The notes below the pieces were generated by a model. It searched no databases. It worked only from the letters and a program-made list of their open reading frames with translations, and had not been told where the DNA came from. The position numbers were made by a program, and so were the translations under genes. A DNA stretch of 8,661 nucleotides. It comes from Actinomycetota bacterium. GTDB taxonomy: Bacteria; Actinomycetota; Acidimicrobiia; Acidimicrobiales; Poriferisodaliceae. This document shows positions 7,374-8,661 of the stretch, one piece after another. Where the stretch lies: NCBI GenBank assembly GCA_002731665.1, contig PCCJ01000095.1, positions 1-8,661 on the forward strand, read 5' to 3'. Each line of letters starts with the position of its first letter. Within the stretch, counting starts at the first letter, position 1.

Positions 7374-8074
7374 GCTGCTGTAACGATAACGATCGCAGAC
7401 CCTCTTGAGACCTGAATCGATGCATCGCCGATAATCTCGTTGCTTAAGCCACGGCTGCTCCCTGGCCTAACGGGGGTGTCGTCGGTAAGATTCCAGCGTA
7501 AACCTTTAGTAGCGCACCTCAAGTCTACGCCAATAGTGATTATGGATACCAGATTTCCGAGTGGCTCATTTATTGTTCTCATCTCGCCGGGGGAAACAGT
7601 AAACAACTTACTCGCTGCGACATGTGCAGTAATCGGCAGGTCTAGATAGTCGGAATTCGCGATGAGCAAGCTACTAATAATCAGATGATCAAGCCTTCCG
7701 TTACCTCCACTAAGAATTTCGATTCGCTTTGGTTGCAATATCGAAGCAAATCTCAAAGCGTGTTCTAGGTCGCTAGCATCTTTGTCGGTTGGTAGAGATT
7801 CGATTAAGGGCTTAGTGCTGCTTTGTCGTAACGCTACCTCATCTATCGAGTCTAAATCACCGATTACTAAGTCCACCGAGAGGTTAAGGGCTTTTGCATG
7901 GTCGAAGCCTCGGTCAACCGCTAGAACCAATGAAGGCATAGGGCAATCAGGAATCACCGGCAGGCTGGGTCCACCATCAACAATCCATATACAAGAGCAG
8001 TCCGACGTTCGAAAACTATTTAAGTGAAGATAAGTCAACAGACCCCACATTACTCGCATGACGACGCGAAACAC
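7370..8074 (-). CDS. thiN: Thiamine pyrophosphokinase
   Basis: A 234-residue enzyme that transfers pyrophosphate from ATP to thiamine, making thiamine diphosphate in the cytoplasm. Counting from the GTG at 8074, the family motifs are A-V-D-R-G-F-D-H-A (52-60), G-D-L-D-S-I (72-77) for Mg-ATP binding, D-K-D-A-S-D-L-E (97-104), and G-G-N-G-R-L-D-H (123-130) for substrate binding. The second half is the thiamine-binding beta-domain, with a G-L-R-W-N-L segment and a S-R-G-L-S-N-E pattern typical of TPK. The start is uncertain. The GTG at 8074 has a GGA 5 bases upstream, but ATG codons at 8059 and 8050 are also in frame and the conserved fold only begins near residue 28. The stop overlaps the start of the thiamine-binding lipoprotein (ATGA), so uptake and activation appear to be coupled. 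I saw no TPP riboswitch signature upstream. Confidence 0.92.
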   Translation of the reverse strand: MFRVVMRVMWGLLTYLHLNSFRTSDCSCIWIVDGGPSLPVIPDCPMPSLVLAVDRGFDHAKALNLSVDLVIGDLDSIDEVALRQSSTKPLIESLPTDKDASDLEHALRFASILQPKRIEILSGGNGRLDHLIISSLLIANSDYLDLPITAHVAASKLFTVSPGEMRTINEPLGNLVSIITIGVDLRCATKGLRWNLTDDTPVRPGSSRGLSNEIIGDASIQVSRGSAIVIVTAA

Positions 8075-8152
8075 TAATATCCGATTACTGCGGTGGTAAA
8101 CACGTCAACCGCCCACATATTTGCTGTCGAAGGAAGTATCTTCGTACTTGTT
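8075..8152. promoter_or_regulatory. Short divergent region between thiN and the penicillin-binding protein
   Basis: Only 78 bases separate the chosen starts, and 18 if the penicillin-binding protein used the GTG at 8093. On the minus strand a TTGACG (8108-8103) resembles a -35 element for thiN, but the -10 candidates downstream are poor. A 5-base inverted pair, GCGGT 8090-8094 and ACCGC 8108-8112, surrounds it. AGGAAG at 8131-8136 is a possible but distant ribosome binding site for the plus-strand gene. Confidence 0.35.
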
Positions 8153-8661
8153 GTGCAGTTCTTACGGCGGTTTATCCGCTTACCTATTTTACTAGCGATG
8201 ATCGGAGTCTGTTCGTTCTTGTTTGTGGCGGTTGCCTATGCGATAGGTCCACATTCTGAACGAGCATTGACAGCGGTCACTGGAGAGCGCCGAGATGTTT
8301 CTTTAGACCTTTCCCCAGGTGCTCAACGTACTGAAGTTTATGATTCCATGGGTGAAAAAATGGGGATTCTGCGTTATGACGTAGACCGTGAATTAGTAAC
8401 CCTGGCGACAATTCCCGCTGAAGCTATAGAGACTTTCTTAGCGGTCGAAGATGACAAATTTTGGCTGCATAACGGAGTTGATCTTCGGGCAACGGTAAGG
8501 GCGATGATTTCCAATGTTGCGGCAGGTGGTATTAACCAAGGCGGTTCGACGATCACGCAACAGATAGTCAAACTTCGAGTTGTAGGAAATGAAAGAAGCT
8601 TCAACAGAAAAATTCGTGAAGCAGTTCTGGCCTCTCGTCTAGAAGAAGAATTTTCGAAAGA
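8153..8661 (+). CDS. Class A penicillin-binding protein, N-terminal part (3' truncated)
   Basis: The frame is open from 8078 to the window edge. I chose the GTG at 8153, which gives 169 visible residues, because it yields a typical short basic tail (L-R-R-F-I-R) followed by one transmembrane helix (about 10-31). GTG 8093 would add 20 residues and leave almost no room for divergent promoters; ATG 8198 would cut into the helix. After a short linker the GT51 glycosyltransferase domain begins. It shows A-V-E-D-D-K-F-W-L-H-N-G with catalytic Glu99, then G-G-S-T-I-T-Q-Q (130-137), then R-K-I-R-E-A-V-L-A-S-R-L-E (152-164). These are the standard motifs of peptidoglycan polymerases that extend glycan strands from lipid II at the outer face of the membrane. 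The transpeptidase domain, if present, lies beyond the edge. After T-Q-Q the usual V-K-N reads V-K-L, a small deviation. Confidence 0.88.
   Translation, partial: MQFLRRFIRLPILLAMIGVCSFLFVAVAYAIGPHSERALTAVTGERRDVSLDLSPGAQRTEVYDSMGEKMGILRYDVDRELVTLATIPAEAIETFLAVEDDKFWLHNGVDLRATVRAMISNVAAGGINQGGSTITQQIVKLRVVGNERSFNRKIREAVLASRLEEEFSK

Noticed and set aside
8075..8152. Possible TPP riboswitch upstream of thiN
   Set aside because: I looked on the minus strand for the CTGAGA and ACC-x-GAACCTGAT-type elements of the THI box and found none; the space is also too short for the full aptamer.
8374..8604. Minus-strand open frame opposite the penicillin-binding protein
   Set aside because: The plus strand here encodes all three glycosyltransferase motifs, so this frame is coincidental.

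Overview
The window is dense, ordinary-looking bacterial chromosome. It holds ten protein-coding genes, two of them cut by the window edges, separated by very short gaps. I saw no tRNA, rRNA, CRISPR array, insertion sequence or phage gene. Codon use looks mixed with mid-range GC. Two putative lipoproteins (a thioredoxin/NHL protein and a solute-binding protein), an actinobacterial-style crotonase, and a thiamine pyrophosphokinase next to a thiamine-type binding protein suggest an uncultivated environmental bacterium. It is perhaps an acidimicrobial actinobacterium, or possibly a Chloroflexi relative. This placement is an inference from protein character, not from a marker gene.

Left part, plus strand: the 3' end of a YccU-type CoA-binding protein (1-270) is followed after 36 bases by a long lipoprotein (307-2385) that joins a CxxC thioredoxin-like domain to a six-blade NHL propeller, like animal NHLRC2. 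Its last 14 bases overlap, tail to tail, the end of a minus-strand gene.

Middle part, minus strand (read from 5203 down to 2372): a likely four-gene operon. It has a short NfeD protein, a stomatin/QmcA-like SPFH protein coupled to it by a 1-base stop/start overlap, an aldo/keto reductase, and a tiny two-helix membrane protein. NfeD plus SPFH is a classic membrane-microdomain pair. The reductase and small protein are probably passengers.

Right part: a 112-base divergent region (5204-5315) with a perfect 6+6 inverted repeat lies between nfeD and a plus-strand crotonase (5316-6188) of an unusual type that lacks the standard catalytic glutamates. Convergent to it is a minus-strand pair: thiamine pyrophosphokinase (8074-7370) overlapping by 4 bases (ATGA) a thiamine-type solute-binding lipoprotein (7373-6213). 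Together they suggest thiamine uptake followed by activation to TPP, but no permease or ATPase gene is present here. Divergent from these, a class A penicillin-binding protein begins and runs off the right edge with its glycosyltransferase motifs visible.

I did not find convincing evidence of a new multi-gene system. The best leads are the orphan thiamine-binding protein, the crotonase with a rebuilt active site, and the extracytoplasmic NHLRC2-like protein.
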